A stretch of DNA of 42,542 bases, from assembly GCA_022649925.1 (NCBI GenBank), contig JALCOX010000008.1:1-42542 (forward strand). Reading direction: 5' to 3'. This document shows positions 1 to 9,737 of the stretch, one piece after another. This stretch comes from Bifidobacteriaceae bacterium. Lineage in GTDB: Bacteria > Actinomycetota > Actinomycetes > Actinomycetales > Bifidobacteriaceae. The notes beneath the pieces were generated by a model that saw only the letters and a list, made by a program, of their open reading frames with translations, made no database searches and was not told the origin of the DNA. Position numbers and translations under genes: made by a program. Each line of letters begins with the position of its first letter. The stretch's first letter is position 1.

Positions 1-260
1 TGCCCGTGATCGGTGTTCCGGTACAGTCCCACGCCCTCAACGGACTCGATTCGCTGCTCTCCATTGTTCAGATGCCCGGTGGAATTCCCGTGGCGACGAC
101 AGCGATCGGGCGATCAGGTGCCGTCAATGCGGGATTGCTGGCCGTGTCGATTCTTTCGACCGGAGAGGATTCGTTCGCCTCAGGCCTTGCCACGGCATTG
201 GACGAATACAGGAATTCTTTGAAGAAGAAGGTCGAGGAATCAAATGCCCAGCTTGTCTGA
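1..260 (+). CDS. purE: PurE, N5-carboxyaminoimidazole ribonucleotide mutase, 3' part only
   Basis: The reading frame is open from the left edge (PVIGVPV...) and ends in TGA, so only the C-terminal ~86 residues of PurE are present. The segments [22 protein letters not shown] and AGLLAVSIL are characteristic of class I PurE, which moves the carboxyl of N5-CAIR to C4 of the imidazole to give CAIR in de novo purine synthesis. The listed ORF start (GTG at 6) is an artefact of the window edge. The stop lies inside purK (17-bp overlap), so the two consecutive steps are translationally coupled. The C-terminal tail after [17 protein letters not shown] is short and charged, as usual. Identification is confident; the catalytic His region lies outside the window. 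Confidence 0.93.
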   Translation, partial: PVIGVPVQSHALNGLDSLLSIVQMPGGIPVATTAIGRSGAVNAGLLAVSILSTGEDSFASGLATALDEYRNSLKKKVEESNAQLV

Positions 261-1404
261 AAGTACGCATGGTGCGGTGTCGCAGTTGATGCCGGGCTCA
301 GTGATTGGAATCGTGGGCGGCGGACAGTTGGGACGTATGATGGCGCTCTCGGCCAAATACATGGGTTTCCGCATTGGTGTTCTGGATCCCACGCCAGATT
401 GCCCGACCGCTCAGGTTGCCGATTTTCAGGTGACTGCAGACTACGATGACCGCGAGGCGATTGCCGAGCTCGCACGCCGCTCCGACGTGCTGACGTACGA
501 GTTCGAGAACGTGGACGCCGATGCGCTGGATGCCATCTCGGATGTCGTTGCTATTCCGCAGGGGACTGATCTGTTGCGCGTGACGCAAGACCGCATTCAC
601 GAGAAGACGTTTATCAATGAGCATGGGATCGACACCGCTCCGTGGCGTGCGATTTCCTCATATGAAGATCTCGTCGCTGCGTTGGAGCCTGGCGAGATCG
701 GATACCCGTCCGTACTAAAGACGGATACTGGTGGTTACGACGGGCATGGGCAAGTGGTGTTGCATTCGGCCGCGGATCTTGACGCCATTGATGCCGCTGA
801 TTTTCCGCCCTCGATTCTTGAGGGCTTCGTTGATTTCGCGTTCGAGGCGTCGATTCTCGTGTCAGGAGACGGTGCGAACTACGTGACATTTCCAATTGTT
901 CAGAATATTCATAAGAACAATATTCTGCATGTGACGCTTGCGCCGGCCCTGATTTCCACTGAGACTGCTCGCGTGGCGACGGATTTGGCGCTGCGCCTGG
1001 CCGATGGGTTCAAGCTTGCAGGGACTTTAGCCATTGAGTTGTTCGTTCTGCGCGATGGCTCTGTCTTGGTGAATGAGCTTGCGCCGCGTCCCCATAACTC
1101 AGGGCATTACACCATTGAGGCGTGCAGCATCGATCAATTTGATGCGCACATTCGTGGCATTGCGGGTTGGCCGTTGCCTGCGCCCGTGTTGCTGAGCCCC
1201 GCCGTGATGGTGAACGTGCTGGGGCAACACGTGAAAGGCACGCGCGCCGCTATTGCTGCGCATCCCTCGTGGAATTTCCACGATTATGGAAAGGCCGAGG
1301 CCAAGCACAATCGCAAGATGGGGCATATTACGATTCTCGGACCAGACCCGGTCGCCCTCGCTCGCGAAGTAGATTCAACCGGAATCTGGGACGACCTCAA
1401 GTAA
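244..1404 (+). CDS. purK: PurK, N5-carboxyaminoimidazole ribonucleotide synthase
   Basis: A 386-aa ATP-grasp enzyme that carboxylates AIR with bicarbonate and ATP to give N5-CAIR, the substrate of the overlapping upstream purE. The N-terminal nucleotide-type fold shows [13 protein letters not shown] (Gly-rich loop near residues 22-32) followed by TYEFENVD; the ATP-grasp body carries [12 protein letters not shown] and the C-terminal metal/ATP segment [17 protein letters not shown]. Length is normal for the family. The ATG at 244 is preceded by a GAGG element about 5 nt upstream, inside purE, supporting this start; an in-frame ATG at 289 would remove a poorly conserved N-terminal extension and is the alternative. 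It ends 288 bp before the convergent purD stop. Confidence 0.95.
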   Translation: MPSLSESTHGAVSQLMPGSVIGIVGGGQLGRMMALSAKYMGFRIGVLDPTPDCPTAQVADFQVTADYDDREAIAELARRSDVLTYEFENVDADALDAISDVVAIPQGTDLLRVTQDRIHEKTFINEHGIDTAPWRAISSYEDLVAALEPGEIGYPSVLKTDTGGYDGHGQVVLHSAADLDAIDAADFPPSILEGFVDFAFEASILVSGDGANYVTFPIVQNIHKNNILHVTLAPALISTETARVATDLALRLADGFKLAGTLAIELFVLRDGSVLVNELAPRPHNSGHYTIEACSIDQFDAHIRGIAGWPLPAPVLLSPAVMVNVLGQHVKGTRAAIAAHPSWNFHDYGKAEAKHNRKMGHITILGPDPVALAREVDSTGIWDDLK

Positions 1405-1450
1405 TTATTTTCTTTTCCATCTCTCTCTTCCTTCCCGCGCTCGCTCCTTC

Positions 1451-1621
1451 GTTTGTGCGGACATCTGGAGGTTTGTGCGGACAGCATTTCTCAACGCGCC
1501 CCTCAAATGGATCATTTCGGAGTCATATCACGAAGATTCTCACTGAAATGAAGGATTGTGGGTGGAATTCTCCGCACAAATCTCTAGTTCTCCGCACAAA
1601 CCCCTAGATGTCCGCACAAAC
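1451..1621. repeat. Inverted array of 20-bp-period repeats (element A)
   Basis: Five copies of the 10-mer TTTGTGCGGA lie in the convergent gap between purK and purD. Two are on the + strand (from 1451 and 1471) and three on the - strand (1571, 1591, 1611); within each arm the period is exactly 20 bp. The 31-bp segment 1451-1481 matches the reverse complement of 1591-1621 at 29 of 31 positions, so the region could fold as a long hairpin or cruciform around a ~110-nt core. The core holds a smaller CATTTC/GAAATG dyad. The same design occurs at 12324-12468. Function unknown; a bidirectional terminator or a protein-binding array are both possible. Confidence 0.85.
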
Positions 1622-1632
1622 GGGACAGGGAC

Positions 1633-1692
1633 AGGGAAGGGGGAAGAGGAAAAGAAGAGGATAAGGAAGAGAAGGAGAAGAGAGAAGAAAAA
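1633..1692. other. 60-nt homopurine tract next to purD stop
   Basis: Positions 1633-1692 are purines on the + strand apart from one T at 1662. On the opposite strand this forms a U/C-rich RNA directly after the purD stop codon. A pyrimidine-rich tract (about 1406-1436) flanks the other side of element A, so the repeat element is bracketed by complementary-type purine and pyrimidine stretches. A role in transcript ending is inferred, not shown. Confidence 0.6.
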
Positions 1693-2958
1693 TTAGTTGA
1701 GGGCCTTTGCTCCGATGTCGTGACGGTAGAACAACCCTTCTGTGGGCAGCTCATCGAGGAGGCCGTATACGGAGTCTTGTGCCTCCTGGAGTGTGGGACG
1801 GGTTGCCTCCACAAGCAGAACGCGGCCAGATGAAGAAACCATGCCGACGTGTGAGTTTGCGACTCCCGCATAATAGGTATGAAGGCCCTCACCGTCGGGA
1901 ATGTCGGGGATAATCGCTCCCTTGATCACGTGATCGGGGTAGCCTTCCGAGGCGAGCACTACGCCGAGCGTGGCCCCCTCGTGATTCCACGTGAACTCGG
2001 GTTCAGACCCATTGAGAATTGCAGTGATTCCAGCGGCAAAGTCTGAGGTCAATCGTGGCAGCACCACCTGCGTCTCGGGGTCACCGAAGCGCGCGTTGAA
2101 TTCGATGGTCTTCGGGCCATCTTCGGTGGCGATCAAGCCCGCGTACAGCACACCGGTAAACGGTGTTCCTTCCTCTGCCATTGCCACTGCAGTCGGCTTC
2201 ACGATGGTTTCGAGCGCTTCCTGCACAACCGAAGAAGGAATCTGGGGAACAGGGGAGTACGCGCCCATACCGCCAGTGTTGGGACCAAGGTCACCGTCGA
2301 AGGCGCGCTTGTGATCCTGGGCGATGGGCATCGGCCACACATCGCGGCCGCGCACAAAGCTCATGAGTGAGAATTCTTGCCCCTCAAGAAACTCCTCGAT
2401 GACCACTCGCGCGCCCGCCTGACCAAATCGATTCTCGATGAAAATATCATCGAGCGCCTTCATTGCCTCCTCGAGCGTGAGGGCAACGGTGACGCCCTTT
2501 CCGGCAGCGAGCCCATCCGCTTTGATGACGATGGGAACACCCTGGTTGCGCACATATGCCTGTGCGGCCTCTTCCTGGTCAAAGGTCTGATACGCGGCAG
2601 TCGGAATATCATGCCGCACCATGAGTCGCTTGGCGAAATCCTTGGATCCTTCGATTTGGGCGGCAGCCTTCGAAGGACCGAACGCGGGAATACCCGCTGC
2701 CTCGAAGTCGTCCACGATGCCCTCGATGAGCGGAACTTCAGGACCTACGAAAACCCAATCCACGTTGTTGGATTGTGCGAACGAAATCAGTGCGGCGTGG
2801 TTTGACTGCGCCAAATCGACGATGTGAATGCCGTCTCTACTCATGCCGGGATTACCGGGGGCACAATAGACTTCCTCGACGTTCGGAGAGCGCTTGAGTG
2901 AATATGAAACAGCGTGTTCGCGACCGCCCGAACCGATCACAAGAATCTTCAGACCCAT
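1693..2958 (-). CDS. purD: PurD, phosphoribosylamine-glycine ligase
   Basis: A 421-aa ATP-grasp ligase joining phosphoribosylamine and glycine to make GAR, step 2 of purine synthesis. The N-terminus MGLKILVIGSGGREHAVSYSL carries the GSGGREHA signature (residues 9-16); further family segments are FGPSKAAAQIEGSKDFAK, IKADGLAAGKGV, GPNTGGMGAYSPVP and IEFNARFGDPETQ. The ORF track begins at 3039, but that extension overlaps the end of purM and is not family-like; the ATG at 2958 has GGAAGG about 9 nt upstream and gives the canonical start. It is last in the leftward pur operon, 20 bp after purM, and converges with purK. Confidence 0.96.
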   Translation of the reverse strand: MGLKILVIGSGGREHAVSYSLKRSPNVEEVYCAPGNPGMSRDGIHIVDLAQSNHAALISFAQSNNVDWVFVGPEVPLIEGIVDDFEAAGIPAFGPSKAAAQIEGSKDFAKRLMVRHDIPTAAYQTFDQEEAAQAYVRNQGVPIVIKADGLAAGKGVTVALTLEEAMKALDDIFIENRFGQAGARVVIEEFLEGQEFSLMSFVRGRDVWPMPIAQDHKRAFDGDLGPNTGGMGAYSPVPQIPSSVVQEALETIVKPTAVAMAEEGTPFTGVLYAGLIATEDGPKTIEFNARFGDPETQVVLPRLTSDFAAGITAILNGSEPEFTWNHEGATLGVVLASEGYPDHVIKGAIIPDIPDGEGLHTYYAGVANSHVGMVSSSGRVLLVEATRPTLQEAQDSVYGLLDELPTEGLFYRHDIGAKALN

Positions 2959-2978
2959 GATTGAATTCCTTCCAGACT

Positions 2979-4019
2979 TCAGACTAGTTGCACGCCAGCG
3001 GCCTCGTCGCGAGCGGTGACAACCTCGCCGATCACCCATGCCTTCTGCTCAGCGTCGGCCAAAAGCGCCATCGCGCGATCTGCATCCGCTGCCCCCACCG
3101 CAAGAACCATGCCCACTCCCATGTTAAACACGTTGTACATTTCTTCGTGCTTAACCGAGCCACACCGCTCGATGAGTCCGAAAATAGCCGGTTCCTCCCA
3201 CGAACCGAGCCGCACCGAGGCCGTCAGACCTGAGGGCATCATGCGCGGAACGTTTTCGATAAACCCGCCGCCGGTAATATGCGAAACGCCGTGGATGAGT
3301 CCGGCAGCAATGAGCGGCTTGAGAGCAGAAACATAGATGGCAGTAGGAGTCAGCAGCACCTCTCCCACGGAGGCACCGCCCAGAACGTCCGGCGCGGAGT
3401 CAACGCTCAGCCCGCCGTCCTCGAACAGAGCCTTCCGCACCAGCGAGAATCCGTTGGAATGCACGCCTGTGGACGCCAGCCCGATCAAAACGTCACCGTC
3501 GCCAATTGAAGAACCGTCGATAATCCGGCTCTTTTCCACGACTCCCACGGTGAATCCCGCGAGATCGTACTCATCTGCGTCGTACATGCCCGGCATCTCG
3601 GCCGTCTCGCCTCCGATGAGCCCAGCGCCGGCGGCCACGCAACCGTCCGCCACGCCTGCGACGACCTGCTCGAGCAGCGCCGGATCGTTCTTGCCGCACG
3701 CGATGTAGTCAAGGAAGAATAACGGTTCCGCGCCCTGTGCCACGATGTCGTTGACGCACATGGCCACGCAGTCGATGCCGATGGTGTCGTGCTTGCCGGC
3801 GGCCTTCGCTACCAGTAGCTTGGTGCCCACGCCGTCGGTTCCCGAAATCAGCACGGGCTCCTTGTATCCCAACGACGCCAGGTCAAAGAGGCCACCAAAC
3901 CCGCCAATGCCTCCCATGATGCCAGGGCGCGACGTGCGTGCAACGTGCGAACCGATGCGTTTGACCACTTCATAGCCGGCTTCGATGTTGACGCCTGCGG
4001 AATCGTATGCAGAGGGCAT
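2979..4019 (-). CDS. purM: PurM, phosphoribosylformylglycinamidine cyclo-ligase (AIR synthetase)
   Basis: A 346-aa PurM/SelD-superfamily ATPase that closes FGAM to AIR. Typical segments are [18 protein letters not shown] near the N-terminus, [54 protein letters not shown] and [16 protein letters not shown]. The length is standard. Its ATG shares one base with the purF stop (TAATG at 4021-4017), so translation is probably coupled to purF. The downstream purD follows after 20 bp. Confidence 0.96.
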   Translation of the reverse strand: MPSAYDSAGVNIEAGYEVVKRIGSHVARTSRPGIMGGIGGFGGLFDLASLGYKEPVLISGTDGVGTKLLVAKAAGKHDTIGIDCVAMCVNDIVAQGAEPLFFLDYIACGKNDPALLEQVVAGVADGCVAAGAGLIGGETAEMPGMYDADEYDLAGFTVGVVEKSRIIDGSSIGDGDVLIGLASTGVHSNGFSLVRKALFEDGGLSVDSAPDVLGGASVGEVLLTPTAIYVSALKPLIAAGLIHGVSHITGGGFIENVPRMMPSGLTASVRLGSWEEPAIFGLIERCGSVKHEEMYNVFNMGVGMVLAVGAADADRAMALLADAEQKAWVIGEVVTARDEAAGVQLV

Positions 4020-5545
4020 TAGGCCACCTTTTCCTGAGTGTGTTCCGTGTCGTAATACGTGAACTCGTTGCCGTTGTAGGCGCTGGAATTGCTGGCGTAA
4101 TGGGCCACGCGCTCGCGCTCGGCGGGGGAGAGTGAATCGAGGAACTGCTGTTCATAGTCGCCCAGACTGGTGGGGTAGTCGCCGTTGAAGTAGGCCACGC
4201 ACAGGCCCCCGTAAGGGGCGTCGGCGTGCAGGCCGACGGATTCGACGAGGCCGTCCACGGAGAGGAAGGCCAGAGAATCGGCGCCGAGGTAATCGCAGAT
4301 TTCGTCAGTCGTCTTGTGTGCGGCGATGAGCTCCGATGTGCGCTGGATGTCGATGCCGTAGTAGCAGGGGAAACGCAGTGGCGGCGAGGCGATGCGGACG
4401 TGGACCTCAGCGGCTCCGGCTTCGCGCAGCAACGTGACGATGCGCCGCGACGTGGTGCCACGCACGATGGAGTCGTCGACGATGACCACGCGCTTGCCCT
4501 CCACGACGCCGCGCACGGCGGAGAGCTTCATGCGCACGCCTTGCTCGCGCAGCTCCTGGGTAGGCTGGATGAAAGTGCGGGCGACGTACTGGTTTTTTAT
4601 CAGACCCATCTCGTTGGGCAACCCGCTCGCCTCCGCATACCCCGAGGCTGCGGAGAGGGAGGAGTTGGGCACGCCGATCACCATGTCGGCCTCGGCGGGT
4701 GACTCAGCGGCGAGCCGCTTTCCCATGCGCTTCCTGGCGGAATGGACGTTAACTCCGTAAATGCTGGAATCGGGGCGGGCGAAATAGATGAACTCCATGG
4801 AGCAGATGGCCTGTTGCACGTCGGCGGTGTAGCGCTCGATGTGGTAGCCCTCGTCGTTGACGATGACGATTTCACCGGGCTTGATGTCGCGCACGAACTC
4901 GGCGCCGACGGTTTCGAGCGCGCAGGTCTCGGAGGCCAAAACGTACGCGCCGTTGGTCATGCGGCCAATTGACAAAGGCCGGAAACCGTTGGGGTCGAGG
5001 GCCCCGATCATCGCGTCGGGGGTCATCAGCAGGTAGGCGAAGCCGCCGTGCACCTGGTTGAGAGCGTCCTTGAGACGGTCGACAAAAGTGCTCGCCGCCG
5101 AGCGCCTGATGAGGTGCATGAGCACCTCGGTGTCGGAGTTGGAGTGGAAAATTGCTCCCTGATTTTCGAGGCGCTCCTTGATGCTGGGGCAGTTGGTGAG
5201 GTTGCCGTTGTGGGCGAGCGCGCACTGGCCGTCGTGGAAGTTGAAGAGGAAGGGCTGGATGTTGTCGATCGAACCGGATCCTGTAGTAGCGTAGCGCACG
5301 TGGCCGATGGCCTTGGTGCCCACGAGCTGGGTGAGGGTTTCCTCGCGCTTGAACACCTGGGTGAGGAGTCCGAGACCGCGGTATCCGTCGAGTACACCGT
5401 CGTTGTTGACGACGATTCCCGCGCCTTCCTGGCCGCGGTGTTGCAGGGCGTGGAGGCCAAAGTAGGTGAGTCTGGCAGCATCGGGGTGACCCCAAACGCC
5501 GAAGACCCCGCACTCCTCGTGCAAACCTTCTAGTTCAGCAGGCAT
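4019..5545 (-). CDS. purF: PurF, amidophosphoribosyltransferase
   Basis: A 508-aa enzyme that commits PRPP to purine synthesis using glutamine amide nitrogen. It has an 11-residue propeptide followed by Cys12 ([12 protein letters not shown]), the Ntn-type glutamine amidotransferase nucleophile exposed by processing in Bacillus-type PurF. The synthase domain shows the PRPP loop [18 protein letters not shown]. Iron-sulfur ligands of the Bacillus type would be four Cys; I see Cys in [16 protein letters not shown], in FPCYYGID and in [13 protein letters not shown], where the last CxxC position is Tyr. Cluster binding is therefore uncertain. Its start overlaps the purL stop by 16 bp. Confidence 0.95.
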   Translation of the reverse strand: MPAELEGLHEECGVFGVWGHPDAARLTYFGLHALQHRGQEGAGIVVNNDGVLDGYRGLGLLTQVFKREETLTQLVGTKAIGHVRYATTGSGSIDNIQPFLFNFHDGQCALAHNGNLTNCPSIKERLENQGAIFHSNSDTEVLMHLIRRSAASTFVDRLKDALNQVHGGFAYLLMTPDAMIGALDPNGFRPLSIGRMTNGAYVLASETCALETVGAEFVRDIKPGEIVIVNDEGYHIERYTADVQQAICSMEFIYFARPDSSIYGVNVHSARKRMGKRLAAESPAEADMVIGVPNSSLSAASGYAEASGLPNEMGLIKNQYVARTFIQPTQELREQGVRMKLSAVRGVVEGKRVVIVDDSIVRGTTSRRIVTLLREAGAAEVHVRIASPPLRFPCYYGIDIQRTSELIAAHKTTDEICDYLGADSLAFLSVDGLVESVGLHADAPYGGLCVAYFNGDYPTSLGDYEQQFLDSLSPAERERVAHYASNSSAYNGNEFTYYDTEHTQEKVA

Positions 5546-7854
5546 GCCAGTGACTCCTTCCAGACCTTCTTTGCGCTCATGGTGGCAACGCGAATGCCGT
5601 CGCCGTTCGTCAGGATGTTCAGCATTCCGTCGTCGCTCACGTGGCCGAGAAGCGTGGCGGCAGCCTCGGGACTGGTGGCGGCGACGCTCGCTTCAAATTG
5701 TTCGACCTTGCCTGCCGGGACCGAGACTACAAAGGATCCCACCGTCTCCGCGAAAAGCAGTGGGTCGTCGAGGTCGAGGGTGACGTCGACGCCGAGAACT
5801 TCCGCCTGTGGATTTTCGCGGCCGTCACCGGAGGCGGAGTCGAAACCGAACGCGGACTCGGCGAGCGCTACGGCCACGCCGCCCTCACTCACGTCGTGTG
5901 CGGAGGCGACGAATCCCGCTCGGATCGCCGTCAGCAGCGCTCGCTGAGTCGCTGCAATGGCGTCGAGATCTACGTCCGCGAGAACTCCACCGATGGAACC
6001 GGTCGTGAGCTTCTGCACCTCGGAGCCCGCGAAATCAGGACGGATTCCCTGTGGTCCGGTGAGGAGGTAGATGGCGTCGCCGGGATTTTTGAAGGCCTGG
6101 GTGGTGATGTGGTCGGTGTGTTCGAGGAGCCCCACCATTCCGATCATGGGTGTGGGGTACACGGCCTCGTGGCTGGTCTCGTTGTAGAGGCTCACGTTGC
6201 CGGAGATCACGGGGGTCTCGAAAGTGCGGCAGGCGGCCGAGATGCCGGCTGCGGAACGCTTGAGATCGTACATGACCTCGGGGTTTTCGGGGGAGCCGTA
6301 GTTGAGGCAGTCGGTGATGGCCAGAGGGGTGGCGCCCGATGCCACGATGTTGCTGGCGGCCTCGGCGACGGCGATCTTGCCGCCGATCTCGGGGTCGAGG
6401 TAGATGTAGCGGCCGTTGCAGTCCGTGGTCATGGCCAGAGCGGTGTCCGTGTCGCGCACGCGGATGACGGCGGCGTCGGAACCCGGGCGAATGACCGTGT
6501 TGGTGAGGACCTGTGAATCGTAGGTGTGCCAGATGTGTTCCTTGGACGCCACTGTGGGGCTTGCCAGCAGGTCGAGGAAGGTTTCGGAGGGATTCGTGAT
6601 CTTCAGTGAGGCGGCACTTGCGTCCACTGCGCGCAGGCCTTTCAGACGCGCTGGCTCGGAATCGGGAAGGTGGTACTCCGGTGCGTCGTCAGTTAGGGCC
6701 CGCACGGGGATGTCGGCCACCACCGCGCCCTTGTGCTCGAGCGTGTACTGACCGTCGTCGGTGACGCGGCCGATGGTGACGGCGTCGAGGCCGTAGGCGG
6801 TGAAGATCTTCTTGATCTCATCTTCGTGACCTGCGCGCACGCACAGCAGCATGCGCTCCTGAGATTCGGAGAGCATCATTTCGTAGGGCGTCATGTTGGT
6901 CTCGCGCTGGGGGACGTCGTCGAGCTTGAGGTACAGGCCCGTGCCGGCCTTTGAAGCCATCTCAGCTGAGGAGCTGACCAGGCCTGCGGCACCCATGTCT
7001 TGAATTCCCACGAGGATGTCGTTGTGGTTGTGAATCACGTCGAGGCAGGCTTCAACGAGCTGTTTCTCCATGAAGGGGTCGCCCACCTGTACTGCCGAGC
7101 GCTGTGTCTCGTTGCCTTCTCCGAACTCCTCCGACGCGAAGGTGGCGCCGTGGATTCCGTCGCGTCCGGTGGTGGCACCCACGTACATGATGGAGTTGCC
7201 GGCACCGGCGGCACGACCTTTTTGAATGTCCTTGACGTCGATGAGGCCTACGCACATCACATTGACGAGGGGGTTGCCCTCGTAGCAACTGTCAAATTCA
7301 GTCTCGCCGCCCACGGTGGGCACGCCGATGCAGTTGCCGTAGCTGGAGATGCCCGCCACCACTTGGTCGACGAGGAACTTGTTGCGGTCCACATCCTTGG
7401 CGTGGGCGGCGGTGAGCTCACCGAACCGGAGCGAATCGAGCACAGCCACAGGGCGGGCCCCCATCGAGAAGATGTCGCGCAGGATGCCGCCCACTCCCGT
7501 TGCGGCACCCTCAAAGGGTTCAACCGCAGAGGGGTGATTGTGGCTCTCGGCCTTGAAGACGACGGCCTTGCCGTTGCCGATGTCGACGATTCCAGCACCC
7601 TCTCCAGGGCCTTGGAGAACACGCGGCCCTGTGGTGGGGAAGCTCTTGAGAATGGGGGTGGAGGACTTGTAGCAGCAGTGTTCTGACCACATCACCGCGA
7701 AGAGCCCGGCCTCTGTGTAGTTGGGGAGTCGGCCCAGCATGCCCACGGCGCGCTCATACTCGGCGTCGGTCATGCTCCAGCCGAGATAAATCTTGGTGTC
7801 GCGGACTTCTTCGGCGGTAGGTTCTGCGGTGGTTTTTACGGCTGTCTCGCTCAC
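5530..7854 (-). CDS. purL: PurL, phosphoribosylformylglycinamidine synthase II
   Basis: The large synthetase subunit of the three-part FGAM synthase (PurLQS), a PurM-superfamily ATPase converting FGAR to FGAM with ammonia from PurQ. Recognisable segments are [66 protein letters not shown] and [20 protein letters not shown]. The ORF track extends to a TTG at 7881, but the GTG at 7854 (MSETAVKTT, 774 aa) has an AAAGG element 8 nt upstream and is preferred. The small-type length and the adjacent purQ and purS show this is not the fused large-type enzyme. It overlaps purF by 16 bp. Confidence 0.95.
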   Translation of the reverse strand: MSETAVKTTAEPTAEEVRDTKIYLGWSMTDAEYERAVGMLGRLPNYTEAGLFAVMWSEHCCYKSSTPILKSFPTTGPRVLQGPGEGAGIVDIGNGKAVVFKAESHNHPSAVEPFEGAATGVGGILRDIFSMGARPVAVLDSLRFGELTAAHAKDVDRNKFLVDQVVAGISSYGNCIGVPTVGGETEFDSCYEGNPLVNVMCVGLIDVKDIQKGRAAGAGNSIMYVGATTGRDGIHGATFASEEFGEGNETQRSAVQVGDPFMEKQLVEACLDVIHNHNDILVGIQDMGAAGLVSSSAEMASKAGTGLYLKLDDVPQRETNMTPYEMMLSESQERMLLCVRAGHEDEIKKIFTAYGLDAVTIGRVTDDGQYTLEHKGAVVADIPVRALTDDAPEYHLPDSEPARLKGLRAVDASAASLKITNPSETFLDLLASPTVASKEHIWHTYDSQVLTNTVIRPGSDAAVIRVRDTDTALAMTTDCNGRYIYLDPEIGGKIAVAEAASNIVASGATPLAITDCLNYGSPENPEVMYDLKRSAAGISAACRTFETPVISGNVSLYNETSHEAVYPTPMIGMVGLLEHTDHITTQAFKNPGDAIYLLTGPQGIRPDFAGSEVQKLTTGSIGGVLADVDLDAIAATQRALLTAIRAGFVASAHDVSEGGVAVALAESAFGFDSASGDGRENPQAEVLGVDVTLDLDDPLLFAETVGSFVVSVPAGKVEQFEASVAATSPEAAATLLGHVSDDGMLNILTNGDGIRVATMSAKKVWKESLACLLN

Positions 7855-7896
7855 TTCTTCTGCCTTTCGTAACCGATTCAAGTGTGTGCGGGCTCG

Positions 7897-8574
7897 CTAT
7901 GCGGCGAGCGAGTCGATGAGTGATGCAAAGAACGGCAGGCCATCGTCGCTTCCCAGGAGCGTCTCTACGGCGCGCTCGGGGTGAGGCATCATGCCCAGCA
8001 CGTTGCCGGCCTTGTTGGTCACCCCCGCGATGTCATCTACCGAGCCGTTGGGGTTGTGACCCTTTGCGTAACGGAAGGCGATCTGGTTGTTGGCCTTGAG
8101 CTGTTCCAACTCTTCGGCGGTGACGGTGTAGCGTCCCTCGGCATGGGCCACGGGGAGGCGGAGCAACTGATCGGGGTCGTACTTGCTCGTGAAGCGCGTG
8201 GCATTGTTGGCGACCTCGATTTGAGCCGTTTCGCAGACAAAGCGCAGGGAGGTGTTCCTCAGCAGGGCGCCGGGCAGCAGCCCCGCCTCGCAGAGGATCT
8301 GGAAGCCGTTGCAAGTTCCGAAGACCGGCTTGCCCTCGTCCGCAAAGCGGCGCACCTCGTTCATGACAGGGCTGAATCGAGCGATGGCGCCGCAGCGCAA
8401 GTAGTCACCGTAGGAGAATCCTCCGGGGATGAGCACAGCGTCAAAACCGGAGAGGTCCGTGGCGTCGTGGCGCACGAATTCCGCGTTCATTCCGGCTATG
8501 TTCTTGATGCCCCAGAGCAGGTCCTTGTCACAGTTGGAACCGGGGAACACGATGACGGCGAAGCGCGGGCTCAT
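7897..8574 (-). CDS. purQ: PurQ, FGAM synthase glutaminase subunit
   Basis: A 225-aa class I glutamine amidotransferase that feeds ammonia to PurL. The N-terminus [14 protein letters not shown] is typical; the nucleophile is Cys88 in [10 protein letters not shown], and the His/Glu pair is H198/E200 in [23 protein letters not shown] contributes the oxyanion-side loop. The start ATG overlaps the purS stop as ATGA, indicating coupled translation of these complex partners, and purL begins about 42 bp after the purQ stop. Length and motifs are fully standard. Confidence 0.96.
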   Translation of the reverse strand: MSPRFAVIVFPGSNCDKDLLWGIKNIAGMNAEFVRHDATDLSGFDAVLIPGGFSYGDYLRCGAIARFSPVMNEVRRFADEGKPVFGTCNGFQILCEAGLLPGALLRNTSLRFVCETAQIEVANNATRFTSKYDPDQLLRLPVAHAEGRYTVTAEELEQLKANNQIAFRYAKGHNPNGSVDDIAGVTNKAGNVLGMMPHPERAVETLLGSDDGLPFFASLIDSLAA

Positions 8575-8840
8575 GCCTGAGCCTCAGCGATCTCGTAGCG
8601 ATAGGTCTCCATGTTGGGGTTCGCCAGCAACTTGTCGCAGATGGCGTCGATGGTCTCTTCGAGCGTGGTGCCATCACTCGGATGCGCCATGATCTCGAAG
8701 TACTTGCCGATGCGCACCGAATCGATGCCCTCGTAACCCATGCGGGAGATGGCTCCCTTGACGGCCTGACCCTGTGGGTCGAGCACTGATTCCTTATACG
8801 TCACGTACACCGTGACCTTGTAGTTTTTTGAAGATGTCAT
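8571..8840 (-). CDS. purS: PurS, FGAM synthase accessory subunit
   Basis: An 89-aa protein matching PurS, the small dimeric subunit that bridges PurL and PurQ and is needed for ammonia transfer. The sequence [44 protein letters not shown] is characteristic (the conserved V.PQG.A....L...G motif). It overlaps purQ by 4 bp (ATGA) and lies 50 bp downstream of purC. Without PurS the small-type PurL does not work efficiently, so the purS-purQ-purL order is functionally coherent. Confidence 0.95.
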   Translation of the reverse strand: MTSSKNYKVTVYVTYKESVLDPQGQAVKGAISRMGYEGIDSVRIGKYFEIMAHPSDGTTLEETIDAICDKLLANPNMETYRYEIAEAQA

Positions 8841-8890
8841 TTTGTCCCCTTCATGCTTGCCAAGTTCACGATGTCCGTTTTCCGCATTTG

Positions 8891-9646
8891 TCAGTGGCTG
8901 GCGGCCAAGGCCTCGAGGCGACCCAGAATTTCGTGGTACGCCGGAAGGATGCTTCCTAAGTCCTTTCGGAAGATGTCTTTGTCGAGTCGCTCGATGTTCC
9001 CGTCGGCGACGGCACCGTCAGCACCGGAATCCTTGAGATCCCAGAGGCGGCAGGTATCCGGAGTGATTTCGTCGGCCAGGAGGATTTGACCGTCGGACGT
9101 GGTGCCCATCTCGATCTTGAAATCGACGAGTTTCACATCGATGGACTTAAACAGGGCGGTGAGTTTTGTGTTGATTGTACGGGCGAGAGTTGCAATTTGG
9201 GCGAGTTCTTCGCGGCTGGCCAACCCGAGGGCCACAGCGTCATCGTCATTGATGAACGGATCGTTGAGTGGGTCTGACTTGAAATAATATTCGAGAACTG
9301 GAGCCTTGAGTTCCGTTCCCTCCTCAACCCCTAGCCGCTTGGAGAAGCTGCCGGCCGCCACGTTTCGCTGCACGATTTCGAGGGGGAACATCGTCATCTT
9401 TCGCACCAATTGATCGGTGGGAGAAATCTGTTTGACAAGATGACTGTCGATTCCGACTCGTTTGAGTTCATCGAAGATCAGTGTCGTGATGCGGTTGTTG
9501 AGCTCCGCTTTCCCGGCTATCTGCTCTTTCTTGGCCCCATTACCGGCTGTTGCCTGGTTGAGGTATTCGACCCACAGAACTTCGGGATCTTCCGTTGCGT
9601 ACAGTTTCTTTGCCTTGCCCTGGTAGAGCAGACCCAACTTCTCCAT
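8891..9646 (-). CDS. purC: PurC, SAICAR synthase
   Basis: A 251-aa ligase joining aspartate to CAIR to give SAICAR. The N-terminus [40 protein letters not shown] carries the YQGKAKKLY signature; [17 protein letters not shown] and [31 protein letters not shown] are further family blocks. The ORF track starts at 9703, but the basic extension before residue 20 is not family-like and the ATG at 9646 has GAAAGG 6 nt upstream. A 91-bp gap separates it from upstream purT; that gap contains a 9-bp direct repeat (GCTGAATTG) and no convincing terminator. Confidence 0.95.
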   Translation of the reverse strand: MEKLGLLYQGKAKKLYATEDPEVLWVEYLNQATAGNGAKKEQIAGKAELNNRITTLIFDELKRVGIDSHLVKQISPTDQLVRKMTMFPLEIVQRNVAAGSFSKRLGVEEGTELKAPVLEYYFKSDPLNDPFINDDDAVALGLASREELAQIATLARTINTKLTALFKSIDVKLVDFKIEMGTTSDGQILLADEITPDTCRLWDLKDSGADGAVADGNIERLDKDIFRKDLGSILPAYHEILGRLEALAASH

Positions 9647-9737
9647 GTTCGCCTTTCGTTTGCGTTTTTTGAAGAGATAGGGGAATTCCGTAACAGTTAA
9701 CAAGCTAGCAATTCAGCGTTACAAAGAAACGCCCAAT

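Noticed and set aside
1451-1621. Possible CRISPR array
   Set aside because: Units are only 10-15 bp with 5-10 bp gaps and arms in opposite orientation; no cas genes nearby.
5641-6516. 291-aa ORF antisense to purL
   Set aside because: Shadow frame of purL; no ribosome binding site or domain.
9704-9737. Terminator between purT and purC
   Set aside because: Only a 5-bp GCGTT/AACGC stem and a direct repeat are present, with no proper T-run, so co-transcription is likelier.
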